Shown: positions 20,930 through 32,924 of the stretch, in pieces
How positions within the stretch are numbered: position 1 is the first letter of the stretch
How the letters are laid out: the number at the start of each line of letters is the position of its first letter
Source: Meriones unguiculatus
Taxonomy: Eukaryota; Chordata; Mammalia; Rodentia; Muridae
Assembly (NCBI RefSeq): GCF_030254825.1
Contig: NC_083350.1
Coordinates: 93,478,024 to 93,542,023, forward strand
DNA: 64,000 nucleotides
Direction of reading: 5' to 3'
Notes under the pieces: model-generated
The model's input: only the letters and a program-made list of their open reading frames with translations
Database searches by the model: none
Told to the model about the DNA's origin: nothing
Made by a program: the position numbers and the translations under genes

Positions 20930-21200
20930 CCCAAACAGTGCTATAGCAACCCCATGAGAACCTGAATTCCATCCTCTGCACCCACATAAATGCCAGACAT
21001 GGTGGTGCATACTTGTAATGCCAGAGATTTGGAAACAGAAGCAGACAGATCCCCAAGGCACCCTGGCCAGTGTATCCTGATTGTCTAATTCCAGGCCAGT
21101 AAAATGCTGTCTCAAAGACAAAAACAAAACAAAACAAACAAACAAACAAAAACAAGGTAAATGATTCCTGAGGAATGACACTCTGGTCTCCACACTATTC
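20930..21200 (+). repeat. B4/RSINE1-type SINE
   Basis: CATGAGAACCTGAATTCC, CTGCACCCACATAAATGCC, ATGGTGGTGCATACTTGTAATGCC, GACAGATCCCCAAGGCACCC and GTCTCAAAGACAAAAAC precede an (AAAC)n run at 21120-21152, then GACACTCTGGTCTCCACAC. Nearly full length. Confidence 0.8.
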
Positions 21201-21654
21201 CAAGACCTCCATCATCCAGGAGGTGATCACAAGGCTTTGTCCCACAGACCCCACTTAGCAGGAAACCTGTGGGTGTTGGCCATTTCCCTGAGGGAAATGA
21301 GGAGCAGCTGAGTTCGTCAGTCTGCCCCCCATCCTCCCCTGCCCCGCTCTCTATAACAGCAAAGCACACTTCTGTACCTATGCATGCCATGCTCCAGAAG
21401 ACCCCTATCTGTGACCTTTCTCTGCTCTCTGCAGAGGGCAAAGGAAGCACGTGTGGCACAGGACCGTGTCCTGTCTTTTCTGATTAAGGCTTCTGTACGC
21501 CTGCGCAAACCTAGCACATCCAAGTGGCATCTGTAACCACAGCTGCCCTTCGTTCAGGGCTGGGCAATAAGAGCCAAGTGCTTGTTGGGAACTGTTTCTC
21601 CCGACTGTTCGTTCAAAGCCTGGGAAGTGGCTCTGTGTTGGCCTCCTTTCGAAA
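21201..21654. other. Unassigned
   Basis: No gene or repeat is recognised. Confidence 0.4.
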
Positions 21655-21793
21655 ATGGAGACACTGATGGCTGAGAAAGAGGGCTCAGTGGACAGAGGCA
21701 CTTGCTACCAATATACCAATCCCTGGAACCCGCACGAGGAAGGAGAGAGCACACTCCTGTGTTCTCCAACCACATGTGAGCTGAGGCATGTGA

Positions 21794-21837
<44 letters not shown>

Positions 21838-21870
21838 CATTTTAATTTGTTTGTTTGTTTGTTTGTTTCG
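21655..21870 (+). repeat. B3A-like SINE with CA and TTTG tail
   Basis: GATGGCTGAGAAAGAGGGCTC, GAGGCACTTGCTACCAATATACC, CCCTGGAACCCGCACG and GTTCTCCAACCACATGTGAG are in SINE order. The tail is (CA)~20 at 21797-21838, then (TTTG)n at 21847-21868. Confidence 0.7.
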
Positions 21871-22558
21871 GATAAACCAAGTGCCCTACTGGCTCCTAGT
21901 TCTCCCAGGATATATCATGCCAAGATACAAGCTCTCCAAGTCAGATTCAGGACTTTATTACTAGCTTAAAAGTCCCACCCCTCTCCCCCCTCCCTCCTTT
22001 CTTCCCTTTCACTAGGGTAAACAAAGAGATGTCCTGAGGACAGATGAAGACCAGAAGGCCAAGGGCACATGCCCAAGGCTCACAAGTGAACCACTACCTG
22101 TTCTGAAGCTCCATTTCTGACACATCTCTCTGTCTCGCAAAATCTTACCCCATCAGCAAGGAACTCAGTCTAGTAACACAGCCTGGGGTTGCAAAAGAAA
22201 GAAGACAAGAGAAATCTTTAGAAACCGAGGCAGTGATAGCACACTCCGGAAGACTCCAGAAGGGCTCCCGGAAGACAGGCCTATCTGGGTGCCTTGGCAG
22301 GTTGGCCTGGTGCTTTTCAATCTTGCCTTCTGCAGTTATTTCACTGATAAAATGAAGGCTGGAATTGGCCTGTCAGAGAGCAGCAGCATGAGCTGGCACT
22401 TGCTGGCTGTAACTTACCAGTTGAACTACTGCCTATGCACACCCCATTATCTGAGAGTCCGGGATAAAGCCTGGTGTCTGCGGCCCCATGACCTGCTCTT
22501 TATCAGCACAGACAGACAGGATCACTTCCAGGAGGAATGGCTTCCATCTTTCCTCCGT
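21871..22558. other. Unassigned
   Basis: No gene or repeat is recognised. Confidence 0.4.
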
Positions 22559-22559
22559 A

Positions 22560-22670
22560 GGTTTCCTTGTCTCTGGATAAAGATAACTAAATCTGCCCTT
22601 GGTGTTAGTGTGAAGCCTGGTGAATTATTATGTGAAAAGCACTCAGGCCAGAGACTGTGTGTGCTGCTCA
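22560..22670 (-). repeat. MIR SINE fossil
   Basis: GGTTTCCTTGTCTCTGGATAAAG, ATAACTAAATCTGCCC, GTTAGTGTGAAGCCTGGTG and TGTGAAAAGCACTCAGGCCAG follow the reversed MIR order ('gtttcctcatctgtaaaatg...gtgaggatt...gtaaagcgct'). Confidence 0.65.
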
Positions 22671-24344
22671 TATGTCAGCTCTCAGACATGCCCCGTTCAC
22701 ACAGTCAGAGGCACTAGCCTGTGAGAGGGAGAAGAGCTGCACTTGTGGCTACGCCCAGGCTAGAAGAGAGGAAGGAAGACAGAAGAATGGAAGGCTTTCT
22801 TGACTCTTCCTTGACCCTCCTCAGTCTGGCTGGGGAGAAGTGATCTGGAAGCCAATGCAGACTGGGGAAGGGGTTGCTACTATAAGATCTGATGGCAAAC
22901 AGTTTAAAATTGGGGTAGAATTGTGTTTTCCCCCCCTAAACTCTGCAACTGTAAACTATGTCTCCTCCTAGAGCAGCCAGAAGTAGATCTGCCCTAAACA
23001 ATGGCAGTGTTGGCAAAGACGAGAAAATTGCCAACAGGTGAGCAGACAGGCACTGGCCAAAAGAAAGATACAATTAAGCAGGAGGGAGGGGTGTTAAAGA
23101 GCCTCGCTTGGGAACCCCAGGCACAGTGCAAGACATGAGACAGAGCCTACTGCTCTGTCCTGGTGTCAGACGGAGGGAAGTCATGAAGGTGGTGGCCATT
23201 CGGGTTGTATTGGTGGAGACTGAGATATTGCACATCAAAGGATAATTATGATCGTACCCATTGGCATCAGGGCCCAGGTGTCCCCAGGGCTGGGAAGGCC
23301 AGGAAGCTTCCTCAAAGAGCAATACAAGTATTCCAGATGGCTCTTAAGACATAAAAATCTGGAGGCCTGAGCAGCATCACAGGCTGTGGCTGTGTGTGAG
23401 AGGCACAGCTTTCCAGCCATGTGGGGGAAAGTCACGGTGGACACGCAGAACATCCTGAGACATGAGAAACCACTGGAATTCGGTGAGGACATTTTGACAG
23501 CCCTGAAATTTATGTCTGGCTGGAGTGAGATAGCACCCCTCATTTTTAAACAGTTTTGGTCAGAGGAGAAGAATGTAAAATGGGTCCCTAGCTGATGAGG
23601 CCTGGTCTTCCCTTCATGGCAATTTAGTATGTAATTAAAGTTGGCTTCGTGTAAACTACCAGCACGCCCAGACTTTTAACAGCCTTATGGATGTCAGGAG
23701 GGAAAATAAATAATCCCCTGTTTATACTCGAGACTGCGGGGGAATTATTGAGATAAACAGCTTGGGTGCAGCAGGTGTGAGTACTTTTGGCTTGACTTGC
23801 CAGTGGCAGCTGGGGCTGATAGTGCAAAACTGTTGATGGAAGGGAAACACACTGAGGACTCTGACCGTTAACTAAGTGCCAGAGCCAGCAGGGCAAGACT
23901 GAGGCACACTCAGGCTTTCAGGGTTTGGGAGTGTGGAAGGAAAGAGTGTCCAGACATGCAGATGGAAGAGAGCCTTTGAGAAGAGCAGGTACAGGACAAG
24001 GTCTCAGAGGTGGCCACTGTGAGTTTGTAAAGGTCTCAGAACCACGCAGGGGTTCAGAACAGGATTCCAGATCACCCAAGCCTGCGCCTGGCACCAAGTC
24101 CTTAGTCCCCGATTAGCCCTGGGACTATGCATGGGAGCAGCCAGAGAAGTCAGGAAGCCAGAGTGCTTTCTCCTCATATCCTCAGTAACAACTGAAGGAC
24201 ACCATGTCCTTGGGCATGAATAGCCAGAGTCCCTGGATCACTGGATGGCCACCCACAGCCCCAACACCGTGGCAGCTGGGAGCATGAGATGTAAGGAGAA
24301 TAAAACACAGAATTGTGGGGGCTTGCTTCTTATAGCATCTAGCA
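22671..24344. other. Long repeat-poor stretch
   Basis: About 1.7 kb with no transposon I recognise. The part at 23600-23860 is AT-richer, with GTATGTAATTAAAG and GAATTATTGAGATAAAC words. The frames here (such as 23386-23595) have no domain. It could be unique or conserved sequence. Confidence 0.4.
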
Positions 24345-24600
24345 CTATCTTATCATACCTAGTCTTTAGATCTTAGCTTTGGCGTCCCCTCCTCACAGAG
24401 GACCTCCCAAACTATGTTAGAAGCCCCCCATATGGCTCCCAGACACCCCCATTCTGATTTGTAACACCCACCTTGCTCTGTTGTCATCAGCTCTTCGTCT
24501 GTCTCTTTCTCTACTGGACGAATGTTTCTGGGGGTTAGACTGTCTACCTCTTGCCTGAGGTCTGTCTATGATATGTCTCACTGTGGAATGTGCACGTGAG
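24345..24600 (+). repeat. L2 LINE 3' end fossil
   Basis: TAGCTTTGGCGTCCCCTCC, CACAGAGGACCTCCCAAAC, CTACTGGACGAATGTTTCTGGGGG and TAGACTGTC keep the L2 3' order ('caaatgtcacctcctcagagaggcc...ctagaatgtaagctcc'). Confidence 0.6.
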
Positions 24601-24624
24601 CATTTCTTCAGCTTTTTGGATCTG

Positions 24625-24668
24625 TTTTTTTTTTTGTTTGTTTGTTTGGTTTTTTTTTTTTTTTTTTG
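24625..24668 (+). repeat. T-rich/TTTG tract
   Basis: A T12 run, GTTTGTTTG, and a T18-like run. It looks like the reversed A-tail of a retroelement, but I see no body next to it. Confidence 0.8.
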
Positions 24669-25440
24669 TCTTTCTATTTGAGAGGACCTACAAGATTATT
24701 TACAAGACTTTTGCCCAAATCTGGAATTCAGAGGGTGCAGAAATGTGATTGACACAGATACCTATTTTCGTTTTCCCAGAAACCCTCTACATTGGGGAAT
24801 GACCTTGTCCACTCCACATGCCACTGTGATTCCTGTCATTAAGCCCCAACCTTTCACCACCACAGAAGTGGGACAATAATCCAGAATGAGCCACACTTTA
24901 ACAGTGAGTGGTCAGGGACAGAAATAAGACCCAATCCAAACTTTTTCCTGGAAAAAAAATTACAAATGACTATATAAGATGTAAAATACATATTTTGTAT
25001 GTGTGCTCGGAGCTGTAAAGAGGGTAAACACAGAACTGTTTTTGCAACTGTTACTGCCTACTCTTGTCTGTGTCTCATGCCAGAATGACGTGATATGGGA
25101 CCCGCAGTGGCAATCGACCCATTACTCGAAAGAGAAGGTCTATAAAATAAGCCTAATGCTCTAAGGAGGTCAAAGTCAGACAAACAAGGAGAAGAAAAAA
25201 AAGTGTCCAACAGCATTTCACAAGTTTCTAGAGAGAACTGTGCCTGAAGCCAACTAGTGACGGGCCTCCATGTGTTATGAGTGCGCAAACTGATTGGAAC
25301 TTAAACCGAATCTTACATTCTGTCATCTAAATCCAAAAGGCCCAGACCCGTGAAAAACAGTAGACATCGTGGGCTTCAAATAAGGTATACCAAAGGTGCA
25401 TGTAGTGGCTGGCTCGATGACAACCGTAGATAAAGCGTGT
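24669..25440. other. Unassigned
   Basis: No gene or repeat is recognised. Confidence 0.4.
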
Positions 25441-25442
25441 GA

Positions 25443-25725
25443 TTGGGGCTGGAGAGTAGCTCAGTCGGTGCCAGGTGTGTGCTTGCAAGCTCAGTGCTGT
25501 CAGACAGGGACAGAAGAACCGCAGGGATGGCTGTCCAGCCAGGCCAGCCTAATAGGAGCGATCCAGGGCTAGGAGAGAGGCCTCACCTCAAACAAAACAA
25601 ACAAACAAACAAACAACAAAAACGAGGTGGAGGGACCTGAGGCATGGCACTCAGCGTTGACCTGTGGTCCTCGTGTGCACCAATGCACGCACCTGTGCAC
25701 AGCAACAAATACCTGTCTCCAAATT
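25443..25725 (+). repeat. B4/RSINE1-type SINE, internally deleted
   Basis: TTGGGGCTGGAGAGTAGCTCAGTCGG, GTGTGTGCTTGCAAGCTC, CCAGCCAGGCCAGCC, GAGAGGCCTCACCTC and an (AAAC)n run at 25590-25620, then GTTGACCTGTGGTCCTCGTG. The middle is shorter than in the other B4 copies. Confidence 0.72.
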
Positions 25726-26011
25726 CTGCATAAGATCCAAGTTGTGTACTCACAACACCGCTTATTTCAAAGCATTTTATTTCCTTGTGGGCTGTACGAG
25801 AAAGCCAGGAGAGCAGTTAATATAATTTCTAAGGATTGAAGAGCCCTTGGCAGTGTGGACACTTGTCCTTTTTGTTATTTCTACAAAGTACAAAAAGTAC
25901 AAAAGGAAGGCAGTTTTTAACAAAATTTGACTGATTTTCCATAGGCGAATCGAACTGGGATAGCTGCCCCCAAAACTTGCCTCTGTCACCCTACTGTCCC
26001 TCTTTGTCTAT
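25726..26011. other. Unassigned
   Basis: Nothing recognisable. Confidence 0.4.
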
Positions 26012-26285
26012 ACAGGGTCTGAATTGGCTCATGTGTTTGAACACCTGGTCCTGAGCTAGTGGCACTGCTTGGGGGAAGCTGTGCAACCTTTTAGGCACAG
26101 AGTCTGTCTTGTAGACTTAGGTTGGCCCTGAGGGTGATATAGCCTATGACTACTTCCGGCCCAAGCTTTCTACTTCCTCTAAGCCACTGTGATATGACGA
26201 TAATAATCCACCATAATCCTCCATCACCACGAAGCAAGACCATGTCATCCCCGCCACGGCAGACTGTTGCTCTGTTCATGTGAAT
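26012..26285 (+). repeat. MaLR-type LTR (rodent MT/ORR1-like)
   Basis: GGCTCATGTGTTTGAACACCTGGTCC, GAGCTAGTGGCACTGCTTGGGG, GTGCAACCTTTTAGGCAC and CTTTCTACTTCCTCTAAGCC match the first half of rodent MaLR LTRs. The 3' end with AATAAA is not clear. Confidence 0.65.
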
Positions 26286-27711
26286 CTCCCCAGGAACAGT
26301 AGAGCTCTCTGCCTGTGCCTCTCAGGGCCCATGCTCATGGCCGCCCTCCTGACTATCAGGGGTCTATCCCTCCAGTCCCACGGCCCCTCCCTCCATTTTT
26401 CTGAATGCTTTCCTGCAGATGGCTGACATTTTTTTGCCAGCAAAGAAACTTCTGTAGTTCACACTGGGTAAAGGCATATCAGATACCGTTGTATTTGGGT
26501 CCATCAACTGGGCCCCCTCCAGCGGGCCATCAGCAGCATCCTGAAACTCATCTCCCCTTAGACAGAGAGACACAACTATTTTACCCTATTGTATAGACTA
26601 GCATCCTGACTGCTGAGTGTCTCTCTGTCAAGTTAAACCATTCTGAAATAGGATTTTAACTCAACCTTCACATGCTTTGGCTTGCTGTGCTTTTCACGAA
26701 GTGAATTACTCCTGGGATAGGTTCCGTTTCCACCCTGACAGAACTATCTCTTGGCAGCTTAAAAATATCAGTTTGTTCTTGCTTCTAGCCATAAAGATTT
26801 AGAACCTCTTGGAGATCAGGCCTTTGACATACTTGGCCTAGAAGAACTCTTACACACAGCTTTCCTGCAGAACCAACTTGTTCCGAGAGAGACATTGCTC
26901 CTTCGTGTTCTTCCAAGCTTGTGTCCCTCCCTCTGCTAAGAATTTGGCAGCTCCTTTGAAGCTTCTTCCCTCTCCTAGGTCACATGACACTGGACATTAG
27001 CCTGGCCTTTGCTACTCCCAGGCTCTCCCTTAAAGTTAGTGCCAACCGGAGTAATCCAGATTAGACAGGCCTCTCTGCATCTCCAACTCTTTCCAAGCAT
27101 CTGGCCTTCCTCAGGCAGCTGAGGTGGACAGGCCGTGTGCCGACAGGCAATAGGAGACAGGCTTGTACCCAGGTGGTCTGCTGCTTGCTGCCCACTGCTG
27201 GCTGAGGAACACAACCCCTGGCCATGCAGCTGTCCAGAAGAGGCTAGCAGGTCCCCGAGGCAAACGGTGGCAGCACAGACTCCCCATTGGCCAACATACC
27301 TGCCTTCTGCCCTAAATGCTGCCAGCCATAAAGGATTCTGGGGACTATCTGTCTTTACTACCAAAGACAAGGGATATAAGTGTCTGTCTTCACCATGTTA
27401 ATTTGGCCAACAGAAACTGCCTGAAGGCAGAAGACATCCTTGGGCAAATCTTGAGCCTGAGTGTTCATAGCCAACCCATATGCCTATAGGGGTTGTCATT
27501 GGGATGCACAAAAGCTGAAAAAGAAGACTGCCATGGCTGGCTGGCTACAGAGTGGCTAGTCATAGCACGAACCTGCTTGCTATGGGAGCTCCCCTATGTT
27601 TCCAAATGTTTGGAAGTCACTTCCAGTTGAGGTGCTTGGACTGGACTGTGTAATCATAGAATACTGGGGGGGTGGGGGATGGGGTAGTTCCGTTCATTGC
27701 GCCACTAAGCA
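26286..27711. other. Unassigned
   Basis: About 1.4 kb without a recognisable repeat or gene. The overlapping frames on both strands at 26975-27401 have no domain. Confidence 0.45.
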
Positions 27712-27860
27712 GGCAGAACACCAATCCATATATTCAACATGTGTTCGTTGGACCCTACGAGGTACCAGGGGTTGTCCTGAGTGCAAGAGATGAAATTATG
27801 AATGACATTAGATCCAGTCCCTCGGCTTAAGAAGATGGCAGTCGACTGGGACATGGAAAG
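27712..27860 (-). repeat. L2 LINE 3' end fossil
   Basis: ATATATTCAACATGTGTTCG, CCTACGAGGTACCAGGGG, GTCCTGAGTGCAAGAGATG and TCCAGTCCCTCGGCTTAAG match the reversed L2 3' end ('attcaacaaatatttattgagc...gtgccaggc...'). Confidence 0.6.
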
Positions 27861-28014
27861 GGCCAGTGGTGGGCTGTGACTATTTCCTGTAAACTGGGAG
27901 TACAGCGTAATGAGACTACTTCTCCAGCCAGCCTGATCTAGTCAACACAGCCCTATAGGAAGACCTCTGCCTGACTCCAAAACAGGACTTGGATAGAAGA
28001 GGAAGAGTCACATA

Positions 28015-28135
28015 TGGGAGAGAGAAAGAGAGAGACAGACAGAGAGACGAAGAGACAGAGACAGAAACACAGAACAGAGAGAAAGAAACACCCATACACA
28101 TACATCCCCCCCCCCAACACACACACAGAGAATGC
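28015..28135 (+). repeat. GAGA/GACA, C10 and CA simple repeats
   Basis: A purine-rich AGAGAGACAGAC tract at 28015-28090, a CA-rich piece, a C10 run near 28107-28116 and (CA)5. It may be a degraded SINE tail. The overlapping plus frames here are not genes. Confidence 0.85.
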
Positions 28136-29214
28136 AAGCCCCTACAGCAGAACATGGGGCTTCCTAGAAAGTGCAGGCACCAGGAAGTACCAGCCAGAAC
28201 AGAGGAAAACAGGCAGAGAATGGAACAAGAAGAGACAAAAACCAGAGGCAGAGGCTATCCAGGAAGAATACTAAATGGATTTGTGCCTGACAGAATGAGA
28301 AAAAGATATACAGGATCCCACACTCTTCAGTTCTCCCCCTGGGCTGGACCACAAACATGATGGAGTATCATTTCTGGGGCCTCCGTACAATAAATAGAAC
28401 AGTCTTGCAGCCTGCTAAAGTCAGCAGTCAATTAGAATCACCAGTCAGCAGCCTTTGACTTAATGGGCAGGGGCTAGCCCAGGGCAGGATTTACCTGATC
28501 GGATGGGAGGTTTTCTTCTGCTGGCATGGAAGAGAGAAGAACCAAATGGTGAGTTACTTGGGAGGGGTCGTGACGGTAGCCCCTGGCACTGAGGATAAAC
28601 CCTGGTGATCAGCCTGCTTCCAGGACCCCTACCATACAGCCGCCAACAAACGGATCCTGTCAACTACTTGGATGAGGATCTGATGCTCTAGGAAAATGGG
28701 AAAAACAGAGTTTGGCTAGAAAGTGGATTGTGTGTAAAGTTTCAGGCAAAGAAGGTATCATAAAATCCTGAAATTGCCTCAAGGAACCCTCCTATTTCCA
28801 GTCCAAATAACACGGCTTCTCAGTACTGGCACATCTCAACTTCTACAGCCTTTTTCAAGCGTTTACATCCTCCTGCTCCATGGTTTACTCTGGAGCTTTA
28901 CTGTAAGCCTTACCAAAAGCAGTAAACTTGCCACAGCCAAACGCTGTGTTGTGCTGAAATTTGCTTCATGAAATTAATTAGTGCATTAGTTCATTTGCTT
29001 GTTTTCATTCACTCTTATTCAGTTTTTCAGAGCACAGACCAAGAGTACTCAAATCCTTTGCCACGGTATAACACGGATGTTGGTCTAGTGTATTCTCCAT
29101 TCTCGTAATGGAGCACTACCCCACACCACTCTGAGTAACAGTATTATTCTTCTTCCAGGTCAAAGTCCATCACGGAGGCACTCGGTGAAGGAACTCAAGG
29201 CAGGGCCCTGGGCC
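28136..29214. other. Unassigned
   Basis: About 1.1 kb without a recognisable repeat or gene. Confidence 0.4.
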
Positions 29215-29340
29215 CTGTGTTTTGGTTAGGATATTGCAGTGGCAGGAGCTTGTGGAGGAAGAAAACCATTCATATCACAGTGAACAAGAAGCAGAGAGAA
29301 GACGCAAAGAAAACAGGGACCAAGGATGAGCTTTAAAGTC
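29215..29340 (+). repeat. Family R-like repeat fragment
   Basis: GTGTTTTGGTTAGGATATTGC, GGCAGGAGCTTGTGGAGGAAG and ATCACAGTGAACAAGAAGC recall an inner part of family R. Short and diverged. Confidence 0.4.
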
Positions 29341-29344
29341 TGGT

Positions 29345-29545
29345 CCTGGGGGAGAGAGACGACTTAGCAGTTAAGAGCAGACACTGCTCTTGCTGAGGAC
29401 CCAGACTTGGTTGCCAGCACTCACATCAGGTTGCTCACCGACACCTGCAATCCAGCCCCACGAGGATCTGACACCTCCTGGCAGTGTTCTGTGCTCACAT
29501 GTACATATGCACATGCAGACACACCTACTTCAAGATAATATAAAC
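29345..29545 (+). repeat. B3-type SINE
   Basis: CCTGGGGGAGAGAGACGAC, AGCAGTTAAGAGCAGACACTGC, TTGCTGAGGACCCAGACTTGG, TTGCCAGCACTCACATCAGG, CACCTGCAATCCAGCCC and GGATCTGACACCTCCTGGC. Full length with a short CA tail. Confidence 0.82.
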
Positions 29546-29859
29546 CAGAACATCTGATCCTCGGTGACCTACCACCACCAGCTAGGCTCCACCTCCAGAT
29601 GGACCACAAACAATGCCACAAGCTGGGAAATAAGTAACGAAAGCACCAGCCAATGAGAGCGAGAGCTCACGTTCAGGCCTTAATGGCAACTATTAATATT
29701 GAATGTCCCTGTGAATATGTGTGCTGTGTTAGGGTCTCCTCATAAAGCAATGTAAAGGCATTCGATTCAGCTAACTGCCCCATGGCGTCGTAAGAGTCCT
29801 TTAACTATGAACATGTAACCTTTGCTAGTGCTGTTGGTTCTGGTTGTTTTTTTTTTCTC

Positions 29860-29966
29860 ATTCAGCCTCCACACTCCTGTCCTGCGGGGAACAGACCTTG
29901 GCTCTCACGCACACGGTGCCAGCATTCTTCCCCTGAGCTGCACCTCCAGACCTCAGCTTTGTTACC
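29860..29966 (-). repeat. ID-like SINE
   Basis: Plus-strand words GGGGAACAGACCTTGGC, CACGCACACGGTGCCAGCATTC and CCCCTGAGCTGCACCTCCAG are the reverse of an ID element ('gagctacatccccagcc' end). It is preceded by a T10 run. Old. Confidence 0.5.
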
Positions 29967-30645
29967 GATGTTTTAATGCATACTTTAAATTTAATAAAAT
30001 TCATTTAATCGATGCTTGTTTCTTTGTTCCGCTTTGCTTTAGAGAGTTGTTTGTGTCCCCAAGGCTACCAAGGCATTCACCCCTACTTTCTTCTAGACTT
30101 GAAACATAGTGATTTTCTATTTTGCCTGTTAGAACTAATATCCATCCCATGGTAAATTTTGTGCTTGGAATGAGGTCAGAGTCATACTTTATTCTTCTTT
30201 TTAATGAATGTGTATAACGATGGTGACATAGCTAATTATACAGAAACACTTAAAAGAGCCACAGGGTCAAAGACAACCACTTTTGCTTAGCTAAGGCTTA
30301 TTTCCATACTTCAGTGACAGCGAGGAGGCTTCTACAGAGAGGGAGATTCTGAGCCCACAAATGACAAAATGCATAGCGACCAAGGATAGAGGAAGACTGG
30401 GTACAGAGTGTGGGAGAAAGTGAGCCTGAGGAGAGAAAAAGGAAGACCTGAGGCAGGAGGTATGCTGTGGGAAGGGACAAAAGAAAGTTTTCAGCCATTG
30501 CTGTGAAGCATAGGATAATGAACTGGAGTGTTGGGACTATTGGGATACTGATTCATCATTTTCTCTGAAATAAGAGGGCTGACATATTGCTTTGCTCTGC
30601 CTTTTAGGTATCGGTTGTGTTTTTCCAGCAGTATGCGGTCATTGT
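29967..30645. other. Unassigned
   Basis: No gene or repeat is recognised. Confidence 0.4.
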
Positions 30646-30694
30646 ATTTCTCTCTCTCTTTCTCTCTCTCTTTCTCTTTCTCTCTCTCTCTCTG

Positions 30695-30753
<59 letters not shown>

Positions 30754-30754
30754 T
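30646..30754 (+). repeat. TCTC/TCTG then CA compound microsatellite
   Basis: A TCTC/TTTC pyrimidine tract (30646-30738) with TCTG interruptions ends in about 9 CA units. It is pure pyrimidine over most of its length. Confidence 0.92.
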
Positions 30755-31833
30755 TTACCCAGGGTATCTGAAAGACAGAGAAGAAGTGCAATGAAACTCA
30801 GACAGGCAGAGGAGTTATGAAAATGCTACCCTTGAATACATACATTAGCATAAGTTATATAATGGGAAAGAATTTCCAGTAGTTATAGGTGAGAGAACAG
30901 CGTCCAAAAGGGGCTAAACAAGGCAAAAGTTCATGTCTCTGTGGTAAAAGGATTTGGGGATAGATGGTACAGGAATGCTTTATCATCAAGGATCTGGATT
31001 TCTTTCATCTTAATCTTGTAAATAGCTTCAGCCTCAGAACTGATGTATAGTCCAAGGTGTTTTCTGCAACTACAGCCAAAACCTCCACAATTCTTGACAC
31101 AAGAAAAGAAAAACTAGAAAAGCTCCATGCCCAAAGTCTAGGGCTGCAAGGCTCACTAGACAACTTCCTGTTGTATCCTGGGCAAGGAAGCTGGTGAGTT
31201 AGCTTTCATTGACTTCCAGAACAAAACCTGATCTTTGTAAGCACAAGGAAAAAACAAATGTTGGGCAGACAAAAAGCAATTTCCACTCTGAAGTGATATT
31301 TGTGAACTCCAGACACCAACTGGAAGTCAAAGAATACAAAGCAGGTAAAAGGAATGGCCCAATGAAGTTACACACAGAGAGATGTGTGATTTCGTCTTTA
31401 TCATTTTCCATGTCTTAGTCAATTTTCCGTAACGAGCACTATAATCAGATGGGAAATTTTTTTAAGTGACTTCCTTCTCAAGCTTGTACACCAGTGAACG
31501 GGAGGATGCCCCATGCAGGAAGTGCACTTGGGACTCAGTTCTCAGCAAGGAAAGCCCGACTGAGTGAGACCTTAACGTGCATGCTAATGAGAGACTGGCC
31601 AGAGCCTGAACTTGCCTCTGTCTACCTCCCCTCACCTCTGCCCTAGTTCAGCCTCACCTTTCCCGTTTGTAAATCGGGTCTTAACAAGTGGAAGACACTG
31701 GACTTTCAACCAAGTTGGGTCCAGGGCCACTTTGCTTCTGTCCCCCTCAACAACCCAGATTGTGCCCAGCTCAAGAGTGGACTGGCCTGCATTGGGTGCC
31801 TCATCCAGCCTCAAGCAGGCTTTAATGACAGAT
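30755..31833. other. Unassigned
   Basis: About 1.1 kb without a recognisable repeat or gene. Frames on both strands overlap at 31199-31418 and have no domain. Confidence 0.45.
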
Positions 31834-31835
31834 TA

Positions 31836-31891
31836 AAGATTCTGTCACATTAAAGATTAAAGATTCTGTCACATTAAAGATTCTTTACCAT
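31836..31891 (+). repeat. 24-bp tandem duplication
   Basis: The unit ATTAAAGATTCTGTCACATT plus AAAG stands twice without a difference and begins a third time (ATTCTTTACC). Exact identity suggests a recent slippage or duplication. Confidence 0.88.
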
Positions 31892-31907
31892 CACTCAGTT
31901 GCTTTAT

Positions 31908-31917
31908 AACGCGCGCG

Positions 31918-31957
<40 letters not shown>
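31908..31957 (+). repeat. CGCGCGC-(TG)n tract
   Basis: CGCGCGCGCA followed by about 19 TG units forms a nearly pure alternating pyrimidine-purine tract. Confidence 0.92.
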
Positions 31958-31959
<2 letters not shown>

Positions 31960-32844
31960 CACCAATACATAGCCACCAGTCCCACATGGCTGTTTCAAAG
32001 AAATTAAACGAAATGTTCTTGTCAGCTTTTCGGTCTCAAATGTCCAAATCGGATGGCAGAAGCATTGACTAGTCCTATCTTCCCAGCAAGTGCTGAGCAC
32101 CGGAGGGCAGGCAGGGTGCGTGCTTGGCTCACTCCAGCACGCTCAGAGGCTGACAGCCCACCAGGCCCTCACTGAATGGTGGGAAATGAAGGAGCCATCT
32201 AGGGCATCAAATCCAACAGGCTGATGCTGGGTGGGAAAGGCATCTAGCGAGAGATAACTTCTCAGCCAAGTCTCCAAGGTCATTATACAGATGGGTGGGT
32301 CAGGAAGAGAGTGCAGGAACGGACATTAACTAGTGGGAACTGTGCAGAGAATTGGAGCCCGCCCGCTACTGTTCCCAGCCCCTTCCGCCTGCCAGCTAGA
32401 AGTCACCCGAGGCTGTGTTTTCTTATCAGGCTTCCTCCAGTGTGCATGCCGCCCACTTTGGGACTGTAAGGTCTGGTTTTGACTAATTGGACTCTTGGCC
32501 AGTTGACAGTCAGGCAATTTTTAATTTTTGATTTTTGTTTGTTTGTTTCAATAGCAAGTCTTGATTAGAGGTGAAAGAGGGCACCCCACAGAATCACAAA
32601 GAGTTTTCCTAGAGGTTTCCAGCCACAGTGCCTGGGGTTTGAGTGTTTACAGAACTGCTGTGAAATGGGTGTGTCCTCCTGGCCATGGGACACTGGAAGA
32701 CATCTGACTTCTTCACAGAAACGTTCAACCCTAGCCAAAATATTCCCAACCAGGCCCTGCTGAGCTGCTCCCCAACCAGACCCAAGAATCATCTCAGATG
32801 ATTCTACTGTTCACCAGACTCAGAAGTTAAAACCATACAATAGC
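31958..32844. other. Unassigned
   Basis: No gene or repeat is recognised apart from a TTTG run at 32536-32548. Confidence 0.4.
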
Positions 32845-32897
32845 TATTCAAGGTCTTAGCCTCAGTTTCCTTTTCTGTAAAAGGAGAGCTGGAAGCA
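32845..32897 (-). repeat. MIR SINE core fragment
   Basis: GGTCTTAGCCTCAGTTTCC then TTTTCTGTAAAAGGAGAGC matches the reversed MIR core ('gcctcagtttcctcatctgtaaaatgg'). Confidence 0.6.
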
Positions 32898-32924
32898 TGA
32901 AACAAGCTAACATAGGCTAACTGG

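Noticed and set aside
22289..22717. 142-codon plus frame
   Set aside because: It crosses a MIR, has no domain, and no splice or promoter context is visible.
31836..31891. CRISPR-like repeat
   Set aside because: Only two exact adjoining copies with no spacers, in a rodent nuclear sequence.
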